Program-made: the position numbers and the translations under genes
Shown here: positions 26,584 to 36,394 of the stretch, piece by piece
Layout of the letters: each line of letters starts with the position of its first letter
Position numbering within the stretch: the first letter of the stretch is position 1
NCBI RefSeq assembly: GCF_004944975.1
Contig: NZ_SPQG01000002.1
Span: 1 to 64,000, forward strand
Direction of reading: 5' to 3'
From: Halorhabdus amylolytica
GTDB taxonomy: Archaea; Halobacteriota; Halobacteria; Halobacteriales; Haloarculaceae
Length of the DNA: 64,000 bases
Notes under the pieces: model-generated
Seen by the model: only the letters and a program-made list of their open reading frames with translations
Databases searched by the model: none
What the model was told of the DNA's origin: nothing

Positions 26584-28503
26584 TTATACTAGAGTGAGGA
26601 CTTGGTCAATGATTTCGTCTATCTTCGGTACTGATCGGTCATCCTCTTTTGCAGTCTCGAATAAACTAGACATGACTGTCGGATTCTTTGCTCCCCGAAT
26701 TTGTTTATGGTATCCGTATTTGTCACAGGCGTCCCGAAGTGCGTCATCATAGAATTCAGGTCCAAGAGAGGTTCGAATACATTCGGTTAGATTCTCTTGG
26801 AAACAAGCGTGCCGATCATAGACTCCTGAAGGCCAGTCTTCTTCTTCTCCCGCGTCAACAAGGCGAAGTAACCGCTTATTGATGTCTGTCTCTGATTCAT
26901 CATCGTGGTCTGAGTCAAACATTACGTAGACAGATCTCCCTAATTGTTCGAAAATTATCGCGGGACGGCCGATTTTAGTTTTCCCATTACAGGGAAGGAC
27001 TGCAACACCCTGGGAGCTAAGATCGATATCTCTAGCACTCGCCCGTCCTAGAAGAGCAGACCGGTCTTCAAGCCCTTCAACCAATACAACCACATCCGAG
27101 AAAAACCCCTCATTAACCCAGGGAGTCATCACTGGTTCCAAACGAGCACGTGTTGATTCGCCGGTGAATGTTCCTTCATCTGCGTCAAAAACAGCTTCCA
27201 TCTGTCGAGCGACGGTCTCTAATGAGCTCTGTTTGACTTGGGTTTGCTTGGGAAGATCTTCTGCAGCTTCTATCTTCGATAAGCTGCGTATGTCGTCAAA
27301 TCGTTTCATACTCACCATCAGGGGGGAGTGTGTTGAATATACGACCTGAACGCTACTAGCTGTGCCTGCTATCCCCTGATCATCAAATGAAGATAGAATG
27401 GACATGAGATGGCGCTGGCGATTCGGGTGTTGGTATAGTTCAGGCTCTTCGATACCCAGGATAAGGCTCGGATCGTAGTCGCCTTCATCTTCATCGGGAG
27501 AGTTCATGTCTTCGCTATGGACTGCCAAGTTTTGTAAAAGAGAGATGATGAATGCCCGCTGGGAGCCATGGCCTGCATGTTCCACTTCCGAGACAAAATC
27601 GTCTACTTCCAACTTGATATCTGCCTGAGGCATCTGGATATCGATGACATTCTCCGTATCCCAGGAAAGATCTACACCAACGCCGGGTGCAAACGTTTCG
27701 AGCGTAGATGAGAGGTCGGATTCTAATTGACTGAGCTCTGCTTCTGATGCATCTTCGATTAGCTCTGCATAACGACGTTGAGCGGCCCGTTGAAATTCTT
27801 CCAGTTCATCCCGTTCCGAGAGTGCTGCACGGACGACTAAGTCCATTAGTTCTGTTAGAGGGCTCCCTCGTTTATCATCGGCGTCCTCACTTGCATCACG
27901 GACTGCGGGAATCAAGATGTATCGTGTAAATTCCTCAAGAGCGGCTTGACCAACCGAATTAAATCCAAAGAATTGGCCGTCATCCCGTCTACGCTCACAC
28001 CGGCTGGGGTGTTCTTCTTCCCACTCTCGCAAGACCGACTCTGCTTCTTCCTGGTTTTGATACTCCGGCAACTCACTGTAGCCATTGTCAAATAGATCCT
28101 CATATTCCCGGCGAAGATTGTGACCACTTGCATTACGGAATCCATCGAAATCAGGATTATACAAGCGGTTCCCGTGGTATCTTTGGTTGCCACGGTTATC
28201 TGGATACTCCATTACTTTCTCTACGGTTAATGTTTCACCACCAGTGTATGGGCTGAATTTTTCTTTAGCGTCTTCACCCAAATTTGTGAATTCTACTTGG
28301 ACACTGATTTCTTCGTTAGTGTTGCGATTGTAGAAGTCTTCCTCGGAGTACGAGGTGTTCGCTGTATAAAAGAGATCTAATGCTTTAAGGAACGAAGATT
28401 TTCCAGCGCCGTTTGATCCTATCAGGGCAGTTAGCTCATTAAATTCGATCTGTGCATCTCGAAGACTCCGAAAATTTTGGACACGGACTGAATTGATGCG
28501 CAT
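26584..28503 (-). CDS. OLD-family ATP-dependent nuclease
   Basis: This 639-residue protein has an N-terminal ABC ATPase with Walker A GSNGAGKSS (~29-37), a signature-like HGSQRAFIISLL and Walker B LILGIEEPELYQHP. A C-terminal TOPRIM nuclease follows, with VVLVEGLEDRSALL, the conserved Glu, and VYVMFDSDHDDE, the DxD pair. This is the OLD (overcoming lysogenization defect) architecture, as in phage P2 Old and the GajA subunit of Gabija. No UvrD-like partner gene is visible, so it is not a standard Gabija pair. It overlaps the stop of the upstream KTSC gene by one base (TAATG). It is likely a defence nuclease. Confidence 0.85.
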   Translation of the reverse strand: MRINSVRVQNFRSLRDAQIEFNELTALIGSNGAGKSSFLKALDLFYTANTSYSEEDFYNRNTNEEISVQVEFTNLGEDAKEKFSPYTGGETLTVEKVMEYPDNRGNQRYHGNRLYNPDFDGFRNASGHNLRREYEDLFDNGYSELPEYQNQEEAESVLREWEEEHPSRCERRRDDGQFFGFNSVGQAALEEFTRYILIPAVRDASEDADDKRGSPLTELMDLVVRAALSERDELEEFQRAAQRRYAELIEDASEAELSQLESDLSSTLETFAPGVGVDLSWDTENVIDIQMPQADIKLEVDDFVSEVEHAGHGSQRAFIISLLQNLAVHSEDMNSPDEDEGDYDPSLILGIEEPELYQHPNRQRHLMSILSSFDDQGIAGTASSVQVVYSTHSPLMVSMKRFDDIRSLSKIEAAEDLPKQTQVKQSSLETVARQMEAVFDADEGTFTGESTRARLEPVMTPWVNEGFFSDVVVLVEGLEDRSALLGRASARDIDLSSQGVAVLPCNGKTKIGRPAIIFEQLGRSVYVMFDSDHDDESETDINKRLLRLVDAGEEEDWPSGVYDRHACFQENLTECIRTSLGPEFYDDALRDACDKYGYHKQIRGAKNPTVMSSLFETAKEDDRSVPKIDEIIDQVLTLV

Positions 28504-28715
28504 TATTTGATCTGATCGTGGCTATAGTTATCTTTGATATTCCGATGAAAGTATTTACCGTGCGAATTAGCATTCATGAGTTCCTGGTGAATTCGTTTGG
28601 GGACATCGAAATACTGGTAGACTCTTCCACCGTTAAATTCGATCTCTAAAACTTGATTCGTCTCATCATATCCTACACTGCTAAGATTGCTCGAAGAAAC
28701 CGGAACTCGATTCAT
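28503..28715 (-). CDS. KTSC-domain small protein
   Basis: A 70-residue protein with SSNLSSVGYDETNQVLEIEF, GGRVYQYFDVP and HGKYFHRNIKDNY. This is the whole KTSC domain, named after the C-terminal part of lysyl-tRNA synthetase. Stand-alone KTSC proteins are small predicted nucleic-acid-binding proteins. It shares a TAATG junction with the OLD nuclease gene and would be translated first, so the two probably act together, for example as a substrate-recognition subunit or an inhibitor. Confidence 0.8.
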   Translation of the reverse strand: MNRVPVSSSNLSSVGYDETNQVLEIEFNGGRVYQYFDVPKRIHQELMNANSHGKYFHRNIKDNYSHDQIK

Positions 28716-28777
28716 AGGGCCAATGTGGCGGAACAGTCATTTAGTTCTATTCATTAAATGATAGTATATATAGGAGT

Positions 28778-30658
28778 TCAGTTACTGTGTTGAGTAAGGC
28801 AGTAACGGAGCCCCTTGACTTCAACAGCCTCAACGTCGGGAGCCTTGATGACTGCTTGACCTTTACCGTATGTTTGGAGGTCCTGTTCGAAGCCACGGGG
28901 GACGGAAGGGACTTTATTGATGACTTCTTCGCGGAGCCCGAGGAAGATATTCGTATTAGTCTGTTTGAGGATGTCGCCGTCGATGTCTTCGGGATTCTGT
29001 GTGATCATGAAGAGACCCAACTTGTCCTTACGGCCCTGCTTGACGGCGTCACGGGCACGGTTGACGATATATTGCTCCCGAAGGGTGCCGGGGTCAGAGA
29101 CGTAATTATGAGCTTCGTCAACGGCGACGAGGAGTGGCGTGTCCTTGACGTTGGGATCGACGTTGTAGTCGTCGATCTTGTTGTCGATAATATACGAGAG
29201 GATAGAGAGGACGGTGAGTTCCTCTTTCGCGCCGTGGAGGTGGCTGGTTGGGATAACTGTGGCTTGGCCTTCGCGGAAGACGGCGTTTGACACGTCGGGA
29301 AGAGGATTCGTGCCGTGATCGAAGACGTCGCTGTATGCGGCGTCGGTGACGCGACGCATGATCGCGCCCCACGTACCGTCTTCGATATTGTACCCATCGC
29401 GGAGCGGGCTCTCTGAGTCCTCATTATTACGGAGAAACTGGAGGAACTTGTTGTACTTCGGGTCATCTGCATCGGAGAAGTACGCGTCAATACAGTTTTC
29501 GAGAGCACCACGAGTGACTTCCGTTGGTTGGTACGGCATGAGGAGCTGTGGGCGGTCCTCGACGAGGGAGAACGGAATCGTCAGGTTTCGGCTTTCACCA
29601 GTTGTCGGAGCGTTCGTGTTTCCGATATCTGGAATGAACGTCTCGAAGTTATCGATGCCGCCGACCTCGATGCCGTCTCGTTCGAGCCGACGCACGAGTT
29701 CGTCCTTGTCTCGGAGTTCGGGGTTGCCGTTCCGCATTTCGGAGTACTCGTTTTCGGGATCGAGGATGATGAGGTTGAGGCGGCTGTGTTCGGTTTCACC
29801 AGTCTGGTGGTTCTCAATCGGATACCGCTTGTCCGTGGCCAGCTGTCGGAGCAAGTTTTTCGTGAAGTGCGTCTTGCCTTTCCCGGTGGACCCAGCGACG
29901 AGGGTGTGCCGGAAGATTGCAGGTTCGCCAGACTCAACGTCTCCGCTTACCGGGTCGACACCGGGGTTGCTGATAAAGTACGGGAGCGGATCGCCATCGA
30001 CAGTCATGCGGTCGCCGCCGACAGAGAGGTAGCCGGCGAAGACACCGTCTTGTGGGATATTGAGGCCGGTACGAAGGTACTCCTTATTGAGGGAGAACGC
30101 GACGGGCGTGTTGGGTTTCGGGATCTTGTTGACGATGCCGCGTTCGAGTCCATCATCAGTCGGCGAGATGATGGCGATTGGTTCGAGTTCGGCGACGAGG
30201 ACGAACTCCGTCTCGTCGAGGGCGTGTGCTGACGCGATCCGATTGTGAGTGTCGGATTTGTCGTCGAGTTCCGTGTAGGGTTCGTATCGGAGCCCATCGA
30301 CGACGGCGAACAGTTCATCGGCCTGCTCGCTGGGATCCGATCCCGGATAGGGGACTTGAACATAGTCGCCGACGCGGACACCGTCCCGGCAATCAGTTTT
30401 CACGAACGCGTTGACGGTATACTCACTGCGCGTGACATGGATTTCTTCGCTGGCAACGACGTGTCCGAGTTCGTTCTCATCAGCGTCAGTCAACGAATTC
30501 GGAACTGTCGTTTCCGGGACGGTGGTCTGATCGTCCGTCTCCGTGCCTGTTGTGTCCGTGTCTTCTCCGGTGGGTTCATCGGTACCGGTGTCGGCACTCG
30601 TCGATTCGTCGTTACTGACGGGATCGCGGTCGAGGATGTCGTCGGTGCTGTCGCTCAT
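28778..30658 (-). CDS. herA: HerA DNA translocase
   Basis: This 626-residue protein has an acidic disordered N-terminus (1-~75), then a HAS-barrel-like region. The FtsK/HerA motor has Walker A AGSTGKGKTH at ~255-264, Walker B LLVAVDEAHNYV near 510 and an arginine-finger region MITQNPEDIDGDIL. HerA forms a hexamer that drives DNA through the NurA nuclease during end resection. Its start overlaps the stop of nurA (TAATG). It is the last gene of the mre11-rad50-nurA-herA operon. The unusually long acidic leader sets it apart from the ~500-residue HerA of thermophiles. Confidence 0.85.
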   Translation of the reverse strand: MSDSTDDILDRDPVSNDESTSADTGTDEPTGEDTDTTGTETDDQTTVPETTVPNSLTDADENELGHVVASEEIHVTRSEYTVNAFVKTDCRDGVRVGDYVQVPYPGSDPSEQADELFAVVDGLRYEPYTELDDKSDTHNRIASAHALDETEFVLVAELEPIAIISPTDDGLERGIVNKIPKPNTPVAFSLNKEYLRTGLNIPQDGVFAGYLSVGGDRMTVDGDPLPYFISNPGVDPVSGDVESGEPAIFRHTLVAGSTGKGKTHFTKNLLRQLATDKRYPIENHQTGETEHSRLNLIILDPENEYSEMRNGNPELRDKDELVRRLERDGIEVGGIDNFETFIPDIGNTNAPTTGESRNLTIPFSLVEDRPQLLMPYQPTEVTRGALENCIDAYFSDADDPKYNKFLQFLRNNEDSESPLRDGYNIEDGTWGAIMRRVTDAAYSDVFDHGTNPLPDVSNAVFREGQATVIPTSHLHGAKEELTVLSILSYIIDNKIDDYNVDPNVKDTPLLVAVDEAHNYVSDPGTLREQYIVNRARDAVKQGRKDKLGLFMITQNPEDIDGDILKQTNTNIFLGLREEVINKVPSVPRGFEQDLQTYGKGQAVIKAPDVEAVEVKGLRYCLTQHSN

Positions 30659-31944
30659 TATTGGAGTTGGGTGTCGGGTGCTTGTTCGATGTCGTTCCAG
30701 CGGCCGTCCCAGTTGTAGTCGTGGGCGTAGTCGGCGGCAGTGAGGAAGTCCCGGATCGTGTCACGGTTGTCGCGGCTGATCCGGGCGATCCGATCCGCTC
30801 GCCCGACGGCCCGTGGGACGTCTTGTGTCTGGGCGATTTCTTTCAGGGCTTTGTACTGGATTTGGTCTCGGGTCTGCTCATCGTCGATCATGAGCTGGGG
30901 TGTTTCCACGCGAAGGACGTCGCCGGTTTTCGGAAGGCGAACGTAGAAGAAGGCCCGCCGGTAGTCGGCCGGATCTCCGTGGGACAAGTCCGCGCTGTAC
31001 GGATCCAAGAGCTCGAACGATTGTCCATCGACCGGGGCTTGCTTGTGGACGAACCAGGACGTGTACGTAAGGTGTTCGAGGCTGTCGTCCCGAAGCACTT
31101 CAGCGATAAACTGGTGGTCGCGCGTCCAGGGAACGTCGGGCCGGCCGCCGTGGTCGCTTGTCACGTGATTCTCAGCGAGCTTCGCATCTAAGGCATCGAG
31201 AAGTTGACTGATGGTGGAGGTCTTCACAACTCCAATGACCGGATATCCTCGTTCATACTGGGTGTCGATAACGTCGATATAATTCCGGATGATCTCATCG
31301 GGCTTGTCCCATGCGCCGGCGGGCGTGGTACGGCCGACTTTATCGAGCAGAACCCAGTAGAGGACACCAAGCGGGTAGACTGCGCCGTCGATGAACAGGA
31401 GCCCGTCGAGCGCGTCAACGTGGGCGGCGACGTGGGAACTCTCTGCAAGGCCTTGCGCGGCGCTAGCAACCGATTTCGAAAGGGTTGCCGAGCGGTCAGT
31501 CGGTGGGAACTGGACGACTTCGCCGGTGACGTGATCAGCCTCGAACTGTTCGGCATGGAGTGTACTTTGGCTGTCTGCGAGGTATACAACCGTTTCTACC
31601 GTGCCAGCCTCCTCGATCCGCTTGTCGGTGTCAGCCCCGGCGACGCCGAGTTTGGCGTACGCGGTATCGACGATAAGCCCGTTGTTGAACTCTAATGGGC
31701 GTGTAGTACTGGCGTCGAGTCCGTAGGTTGGTGTTCCCCACGGATCACCGGTCCACGTGCCGAGTTCGTCGATCCGTGTCTTCTGGTAGGCGGGTTCGCC
31801 GAGAGCAGTGACCCGTCCGCCGTCTCGTGAGAGGTGCTCGAAGAGTCGGCGAGCGTAGTTGGCCTGCGGAGTGACATCGCGCGGGATGTTCGTATCGATA
31901 TGGTCGAAGATGTCCTCGACGATGCTGAGTGCGTTCGTGTCCAT
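30658..31944 (-). CDS. nurA: NurA nuclease
   Basis: A 428-residue protein with TYGLDAST near 73-80 and LLFIDGAVYPLG near 185. These are the two Asp-bearing motifs of the NurA RNase H-like nuclease fold. A third conserved region, QFIAEVLRDDSLEHLTYTSWF, lies near 270. NurA is the 5'-3' nuclease that works inside the HerA ring. Its ATG overlaps the stop of rad50 by one base, and its stop overlaps the herA start, so all are co-translated. Confidence 0.8.
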   Translation of the reverse strand: MDTNALSIVEDIFDHIDTNIPRDVTPQANYARRLFEHLSRDGGRVTALGEPAYQKTRIDELGTWTGDPWGTPTYGLDASTTRPLEFNNGLIVDTAYAKLGVAGADTDKRIEEAGTVETVVYLADSQSTLHAEQFEADHVTGEVVQFPPTDRSATLSKSVASAAQGLAESSHVAAHVDALDGLLFIDGAVYPLGVLYWVLLDKVGRTTPAGAWDKPDEIIRNYIDVIDTQYERGYPVIGVVKTSTISQLLDALDAKLAENHVTSDHGGRPDVPWTRDHQFIAEVLRDDSLEHLTYTSWFVHKQAPVDGQSFELLDPYSADLSHGDPADYRRAFFYVRLPKTGDVLRVETPQLMIDDEQTRDQIQYKALKEIAQTQDVPRAVGRADRIARISRDNRDTIRDFLTAADYAHDYNWDGRWNDIEQAPDTQLQ

Positions 31945-34900
31945 CAGTCAGCCCCTGCAGTCCGCATCGTGATCTGGCTCGTATTATCCGACTCGTCGAT
32001 CGTCACGTGACAATCGTGGTCCGCTCCGTCGATGAGAGTTTCATCGTGGGAGACGACGATGATCTGTGGGACATCCCACTCCTTGATGGTCGCCAGCATC
32101 TGCTCCAGTTGCCCGACGTGCCCTTCATCGAGGAAAGTCGTCGGCTCATCAAGGATGAACGGCGGGAGTTGCCCGCGATTACCGCCGTGCAGTTCGGCGA
32201 TGAGTTTGTAGATTCCAGCCCGTAACGCGAGGTTCACGATAGCGCGCTCGCCACCGCTCGCATTGCTCGGGTCTTCAGTCGTCCCGTCATCACGGAGAAG
32301 CCGAATATCATACTCGTAACTTTCTCGCCGGTCGTCGTACGTTTCTTCGATGAGAACCTGCTGGTAGCTACTGTTCTTGTATATCTCTTTGAAGATGTCG
32401 TTCGTGTACTCGTTGATGTAGGCGAGGTATTGTTCCCGGAGATCGGATTTCGTGCTTTCGTAGACCGAGATGACAGCGTCGAGTTCATCGTGGACTTCCT
32501 TTGCCCACTGTTCTTTGTCTTCGTATAGGTCGATTCGTGCTTGCGTCTCACGCAGCGATTCGAGTTCTGTTTCGAGGCGTGTGCGCTCGTCACGGATTTC
32601 CTGCAGTTCGGCCTGGTACTCATCACGCGTCTCTTGGCGCTGCTCGATCCGAGCGTTGACACGCTCTAAGTCCTCACGTAAGCCTTCGACATCCTCGTCG
32701 CCGAGTTGGTCCTCGATATCTTCCTTCTCGTCTCGAAGCTGAGCGAGCCGGCCGTTAAGGTCGTCAATCCGATCACGAGCGTTCTGGATAGTTTGTTGCT
32801 CCTGCTCGATGGTCGTCTGGCGTTCGTTGATGGTCTCATATTTCGAGACTGCATCTTCGATGGTGTCCTGGACCGTTTCGACTTCTTCGACGCGGTCCTC
32901 AGCTGCTTCGAGCGCGGCCTCACAGTCGTCAACGACAGCCTCCTGATCGTTGATAGCGTCCTCCAGATTCCCGATTTCCTCTTCAATATCCGCAAGATCC
33001 GCCGTGACGGCCTCGATGTCTGCCTCGATATCGGCGATCTCGTCCTCGAAGTCGGCCACTGTTTCTTTTTGGTTGGCTACCTGCTCGAACGCGTCCAAGA
33101 TGTCTTCGCCCGTGTCAATTGCTTCGTTTATCTCGTCGATCTCGTCGGTAAGCGCGGCCTCGCGGTCCGCTAGCTCGTCGATCTCCGTCTCTAGATCGGC
33201 GATCGTTGACTCATAGTCTTCGGTAGTGTCCTCCAGTTCCGCAATACGGGACTGCAATTCGTCTTCCTTCTCGCAAAGCGATTCTACCTCTTCGCGTACC
33301 GCTGTCAGGGTCTCATCGCGGAAGGTTATCGTGTCGAGAAGATCCGCACGGAACGCTTGCAACTCGTCTTTCCGTGACTGGAGTTCTTCTTCAGTCTCTT
33401 GGGCGTCTTCAATCGACTCTTTTGCATCGGCGATCGCAGCTTCCAGCTCTTCGACTTCCTCTTCGATATGCGCGTCTTTGACATCTTGGCCACACTTCGG
33501 ACACTTGTCCTGCTCACCGAGTTCCTTGATCTCTGCGAGTTCTTCTTCGTAGCGCTGCTTGTCGTTGCGATGTTCAGTGATGGCGTTCCCGATGTCGTTC
33601 AGATCCGCGTTAGTCTCCTCGATGAGGTCCGGGACCACCGTATCACGAAGTTCGTCTAAGTTCTCGGCTGTGACCGCGACGTCGAAGTCAGAAGCCTGGT
33701 CCGTGAGCGTCTCGACCCGTTCTTCGAACTCTGCTTCGGCGGCCGTGAGATTATCTTTAGCAGTCGCCAGATCGGACTGCACCGTTTCGAGGTCGGCTTC
33801 TGTGTCCGCTAGGTCGTCATTTGCCGTCTCCAGTTCCTCACGGGCTGTTTCGAGGTCATCTTCAGCTCGGTCGTGCTTCGTCGTGACTTCCCGCTTCGTC
33901 GCAGTCACGTCTTCTCGTTCGTCGCGGAGGTCTGCAAGCCGCGCCTCGACTGCCTCTTCGTGGTCATCCGTGACCTCTTCAGCATCAGCAACCGCGGGAA
34001 GGAACCCGACCGCACTCTCGTTCCGCTCAGTCGTTAGCGATTCGCGTTCTGCTTCCGCTTCAGTGAGGCGGTCAGTAGCGTCTTCGAGGTCGGACTGGAG
34101 GTCATCACATTCCTCATTGAGTTCCTCTCGTTCGGTCTCGGCCTCAGAGAGATCATCTTCGAGACGGTCCAATTCTTTTTGGGCGTTCTGAAGGTCGTTT
34201 TCGCAATCGTTGCGTTCCGTTGTCGCCTCCATAACGGCTTCCTGCACGGCCTCGTTCGCGTCTGCGGCGCTCTCTGCAGAAGTCAAGTCATATTCGACCT
34301 CTGAATCGAGGGTTTCGATGTCACTTTCGAGCGTGTCGATCTCGTCTTGTGCCTCCTCGATGGTGGCCTCACTTTCATCGATAATCGACTGTTGGTCGGC
34401 CCGCTTCGCTTGAACCTCCTCGATCTGCTCCTGTTTCTCCGTCTTGCGCTCCTGCAGGTCTTCGTAGTCCTCGATATCGCTCTCGATGCTGGTTTGGTGG
34501 TCTTTGAGTTCGTCAATGAAGGACTCGATATCTTCGATATCTGCTTCAAGATCGGCAATATCGTCAGTGAGGGAGTGGATCTCGTCCTCATGCTCAGCTT
34601 CTGTTTTCTCGATGTTGTCAAGGTCCTCCTCGTAGTTCTCTCGACTCGTTTTGTTCCGTTCTTGAACTCGACCGGCACCGCGACGTGCGAGTTTCATCCG
34701 TTCGATGTGCTCGTCGAGTTCGTCTAATCCGAGGAGACTGTCGATCATCTCAGCACGATCACCAGCCTCAATGAGACGGTCGATTTCACCCTGCTTGACG
34801 TAGACAGAACTGGAGAAGTCCTCTTCGTCCATGCCGAGTAGGCCGATCACCTCTTCCCGGACGTCCGTAATACCGGTTACTGGGTCCGAAAACGACTCTG

Positions 34901-35213
34901 AATCCAGTGTCGCACTATTTTGGGAACCTGTCGTGTGCAACTCCCAGGTCACGGTGAATTCCGATCCATCGATTTCGAAGACCAGCTTTACGGTCCCTTT
35001 ATCTTCACCACGCCGTACCAGATCATCCAGATTGAAGTCGTTCGTTCCGACGTTCCGGATCTTCGATAGGAACAGCCCGCCGAAGATCCCCATCAGAAGA
35101 GAGGTTTTCCCAGCACCATTGTCACCCCGGATCAGAATCGTCCCATCCGGAAACTCGACAGTCTGGTCCTCGTAGCTCCGGATATTCTGCAGTGTGAGCG
35201 CTTTGATCTTCAT
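31944..35213 (-). CDS. rad50: Rad50-like SMC ATPase, long coiled coil
   Basis: This 1089-residue protein has an N-terminal Walker A RGDNGAGKTSLL (~29-40), a long coiled coil with a zinc hook CPKC near residue 567, and at the C-terminus the signature ASGGERAIVNLALR and Walker B PPFILDEPTTFLDEGH. This is a full Rad50, about 200 residues longer than the ~890 I recall for chromosomal haloarchaeal Rad50 because of a longer coil. With Mre11 it tethers and processes DNA ends. It overlaps mre11 by 4 bp and nurA by 3 bp or less. The extra length and linkage to nurA-herA suggest an accessory rather than the housekeeping copy. Confidence 0.85.
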   Translation of the reverse strand: MKIKALTLQNIRSYEDQTVEFPDGTILIRGDNGAGKTSLLMGIFGGLFLSKIRNVGTNDFNLDDLVRRGEDKGTVKLVFEIDGSEFTVTWELHTTGSQNSATLDSESFSDPVTGITDVREEVIGLLGMDEEDFSSSVYVKQGEIDRLIEAGDRAEMIDSLLGLDELDEHIERMKLARRGAGRVQERNKTSRENYEEDLDNIEKTEAEHEDEIHSLTDDIADLEADIEDIESFIDELKDHQTSIESDIEDYEDLQERKTEKQEQIEEVQAKRADQQSIIDESEATIEEAQDEIDTLESDIETLDSEVEYDLTSAESAADANEAVQEAVMEATTERNDCENDLQNAQKELDRLEDDLSEAETEREELNEECDDLQSDLEDATDRLTEAEAERESLTTERNESAVGFLPAVADAEEVTDDHEEAVEARLADLRDEREDVTATKREVTTKHDRAEDDLETAREELETANDDLADTEADLETVQSDLATAKDNLTAAEAEFEERVETLTDQASDFDVAVTAENLDELRDTVVPDLIEETNADLNDIGNAITEHRNDKQRYEEELAEIKELGEQDKCPKCGQDVKDAHIEEEVEELEAAIADAKESIEDAQETEEELQSRKDELQAFRADLLDTITFRDETLTAVREEVESLCEKEDELQSRIAELEDTTEDYESTIADLETEIDELADREAALTDEIDEINEAIDTGEDILDAFEQVANQKETVADFEDEIADIEADIEAVTADLADIEEEIGNLEDAINDQEAVVDDCEAALEAAEDRVEEVETVQDTIEDAVSKYETINERQTTIEQEQQTIQNARDRIDDLNGRLAQLRDEKEDIEDQLGDEDVEGLREDLERVNARIEQRQETRDEYQAELQEIRDERTRLETELESLRETQARIDLYEDKEQWAKEVHDELDAVISVYESTKSDLREQYLAYINEYTNDIFKEIYKNSSYQQVLIEETYDDRRESYEYDIRLLRDDGTTEDPSNASGGERAIVNLALRAGIYKLIAELHGGNRGQLPPFILDEPTTFLDEGHVGQLEQMLATIKEWDVPQIIVVSHDETLIDGADHDCHVTIDESDNTSQITMRTAGAD

Positions 35214-36394
35214 TCCCCGTTCACCTCCTCGGCGGTCTCGCCAAGCTCAAGTTCGGTATCACGCTCGTCGAAAGCGTCTGCCTGCGCTTCACGGATGAGT
35301 TCTTCCATGGTGTCGTCGATGGCTGTCTGAGCGAGATTGTCGTCCGTGCGAACGCGCTCTTCGACTTCAGTGGCAATCTCACTCAGATGCTGATCAGCAA
35401 GCTTCTCCTCGATGAGTTTATCCGCGCTTTGGATGTCTCCCTGCGGCCCTCCGTCCAAGTCGAGTTGTCTGCGACCGCGATCATCATCCACTTTGCAGAC
35501 AGCTGCGCCCTTGTCCACCGCCATATCGTACACGTCGCTTGACGTGACTGGTGTCCGCTCACCGGTGAGCGTCACGATGGCAACCTTGTCATCAAGCTGG
35601 TGGCGATCCAATTCGTCGCGGGCATATCCGTGACTATCACCCTCGTCAAATTCGATGCGGATCGATTCGAATTCTCGGGTGTCGAGTTCGAGTTCCCGGC
35701 GTTCGAGGTCTCCGTCTTCAATTTCGAGAAGACTGACGGTACGCGGCTCGATTTCGTCTGTCGCACAGCGTTCGGTCGAACCGGCATACCACGCGGGGAC
35801 ACCCTCGACGATACTGCTCTCCGTCTTGTGGTAGTCACCGAGGGCGATTGCGTCAATGTCGATATTCACTCGATCGAGGACGTCAGCCAAGTCGTGATCT
35901 GCATAGAATTCGGGGACGAGTGGCTCGAAAAGTTGGTGCATACCCAGTAGCCGGAACGCGTCCGGGTTAGGAGAGTCTTCGAGAGTGAAGTCTGCTGCGT
36001 GCCAAGCTGGGCTCGTGACGGCGTCAATGCCGTAGAGGGCGACGTCACCGTTCACCATCGTCGGTGTTTGATCAAGTCGCTCTGCCGTCCCTGTTTCGCG
36101 AATGAGGTCCAACCATTGTTGGTCCATTTTCCGGTCATGATTCCCGACGATACCATAGAAGGGAATGTCCGCATCGGCCAGTTTTCTGAGAATCTCGATA
36201 CAGTCTGTGACGATGGGAAGCGACGGTGTACGGCGATGGAACAAGTCACCGGTATGAATGACGGCATCGACGTCCTCTTCAAGCGCTCGGTCAATAGCGC
36301 CCTCGAAAGCGCGAGTGAAGTCGTCTCTGCGGGTATCGCTTCCGTATTGTCGATTGCCGAGGTGGGTATCACTTAGATGGAGAAGCTTCGTCAT
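35210..36394 (-). CDS. mre11: Mre11 nuclease
   Basis: The metallophosphatase signature runs in order: SDTHLGNRQYG, HTGDLFHRR, GNHDRKMD and ALGDYHKTE. These supply the Asp/His/Asn ligands for the two Mn ions of Mre11. The C-terminal ~130 residues are a charged capping/Rad50-binding region. I took ATG at 36394 (TKLLHLSDTH) as the start; an upstream TTG in frame (36421) would add nine residues that look unstructured. It heads the four-gene resection operon with a 4-bp overlap into rad50. Confidence 0.85.
   Translation of the reverse strand: MTKLLHLSDTHLGNRQYGSDTRRDDFTRAFEGAIDRALEEDVDAVIHTGDLFHRRTPSLPIVTDCIEILRKLADADIPFYGIVGNHDRKMDQQWLDLIRETGTAERLDQTPTMVNGDVALYGIDAVTSPAWHAADFTLEDSPNPDAFRLLGMHQLFEPLVPEFYADHDLADVLDRVNIDIDAIALGDYHKTESSIVEGVPAWYAGSTERCATDEIEPRTVSLLEIEDGDLERRELELDTREFESIRIEFDEGDSHGYARDELDRHQLDDKVAIVTLTGERTPVTSSDVYDMAVDKGAAVCKVDDDRGRRQLDLDGGPQGDIQSADKLIEEKLADQHLSEIATEVEERVRTDDNLAQTAIDDTMEELIREAQADAFDERDTELELGETAEEVNGE

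Noticed and set aside
33559-34191. Ser/Arg-rich open frame opposite rad50
   Set aside because: It is antisense to the coiled coil of Rad50, with no motifs and codon use that mirrors the real gene.
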